From Haematococcus lacustris (taxonomy: Eukaryota > Chlorophyta > Chlorophyceae > Chlamydomonadales > Haematococcaceae), in the NCBI GenBank assembly GCA_030144725.1, contig JASKMD010000013.1, forward strand, positions 6,027,869-6,091,868: 64,000 bases of DNA. The letters run 5' to 3'. Below are positions 63,446 through 64,000 of the stretch, piece after piece. Below the pieces are notes generated by a model. It searched no databases. It had not been told where the DNA came from and worked only from the letters and a program-made list of their open reading frames with translations. Every line of letters begins with the position of its first letter. Position 1 is the stretch's first letter. The position numbers were made by a program, and so were the translations under genes.

Positions 63446-64000
63446 ACGCAAATTGTTATGGGCATCGACCCTGGCGTCACCCAGGCAGTCAGTGCCGCCT
63501 GGGAGCAGGAGTCAGGCCAGCTGGTAGCAGACCAGGCAAAGCAGGCTAGTGGCCTGAACAAAGCCCGCCGCACCACCCAGCGGCAAGCCAACCCCACTTC
63601 AAGCACCTGGCAGCGGCCAGCTCAGCCGGCACTTCCCTGGAGGCGAACTTGAAGCACATCACCGTCACCCTGGCCACCTGGGACGCGGTGTGGGAGGTGT
63701 ACCTGGACCCCAAGTGGGCATGGCAGCGCTGAGGCTGTACGGAGCTCAGGACCGGGCACTGGAGCAGTTCTTCAAGAAGGTGAGGGTGGATGGGAGGGAG
63801 GGAGGGTAAGGGACTGAGAGGTGGTGGGTTGGGCATGAAGTGAAAGAGTGGTTGACTGTGCCATGCCTAACCTGGTGCCACCATGTCAGCCACCATGTGT
63901 GCCTCTTGTGTGCATGGCTGCAGTTGGAGGAGGACATGGCGGAGGTGTACATGGAGCGCCATGGGCATGCCAAGCAGGTGGTGGTCTTCTTTGGAGCAGC
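63446..64000 (+). pseudogene. Fanzor/TnpB-like nuclease gene, front half, frameshifted and cut by the window end
   Basis: IVMGIDPGVTQAVSAAWEQE is the RuvC-I motif with its catalytic Asp, followed by ASGLNKARRTTQR. A frameshift near 63585-63600 leads to HFKHLAAASSAGTSLEANLK and TWDAVWEVYLDPKW. A second shift at about 63729 leads to LRLYGAQDRALEQFFKK. A GT-AG intron (63781 to about 63923, acceptor GGCTGCAG) joins in phase to LEEDMAEVYMERHGHAKQVV and VFFGAA. The family assignment is inferred from GIDPG and similarity to algal TnpB-like proteins I recall. Two frameshifts suggest a dead copy or sequencing indels. The RuvC-II/III half would lie beyond 64000. Confidence 0.6.

Overview
The window is nuclear DNA of a GC-rich, intron-dense chlorophycean green alga, most likely Haematococcus or a close volvocalean relative. 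Three things point there: many short exons with GT-AG (rarely GC-AG) introns, flagellar and plastid genes, and TnpB/Fanzor-like relics whose C-termini resemble sequences I recall from Haematococcus. The species call rests on recollection and needs a search. Two runs of exactly 500 N (6600-7099, 62582-63081) are scaffold gaps.

Layout. 1-10.4 kb holds no convincing host gene: a KDZ-transposase-like relic, inverted and direct dispersed repeats, and two very long G-rich pentanucleotide arrays. 10.4-19.5 kb (+) is a 14-exon gene for a secreted repeat protein of about 1291 aa that I do not recognise. 21.6-28.1 kb (-) is IFT52, an intraflagellar transport subunit. 28.5-29.8 kb is transposon debris. 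30.1-36.5 kb (+) is a MOC1-type chloroplast Holliday-junction resolvase, split by a 1.9-kb intron made almost wholly of hexanucleotide satellite; it may extend to 37.6 kb. 40.0-42.0 kb (-) is an SR/RRM splicing factor. 42.9-48.3 kb (-) is a GT90/CAP10-type glycosyltransferase. It shares a 448-bp divergent intergenic region with a GDPD-like phosphodiesterase gene (48.7-54.4 kb, +). 54.6-58.9 kb (-) is RNA polymerase III subunit RPC7/RPC31, tail-to-tail with the GDPD gene. 59.25-59.47 kb is a Fanzor-like C-terminal relic. 59.7-62.6 kb (+) is the first half of a probably plastid-targeted SET-domain methyltransferase of LSMT type, cut by the second gap. 63.4-64.0 kb (+) is the front half of a frameshifted Fanzor-like gene running off the window.

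Method. Gene models were assembled by hand from splice signals, reading phase and family motifs. In six genes every exon junction closes in phase. The unresolved junctions are SR exon 3-4 and GDPD exon 4-5. The genes do not form a pathway; the neighbourhood mixes flagellar, plastid, RNA-processing and secretory functions. The most distinctive features are the unrecognised repeat protein, the satellite-filled introns (some arrays start at the 5' splice site and one intron is fully readable in frame), and several pieces of Fanzor/TnpB-like transposons.
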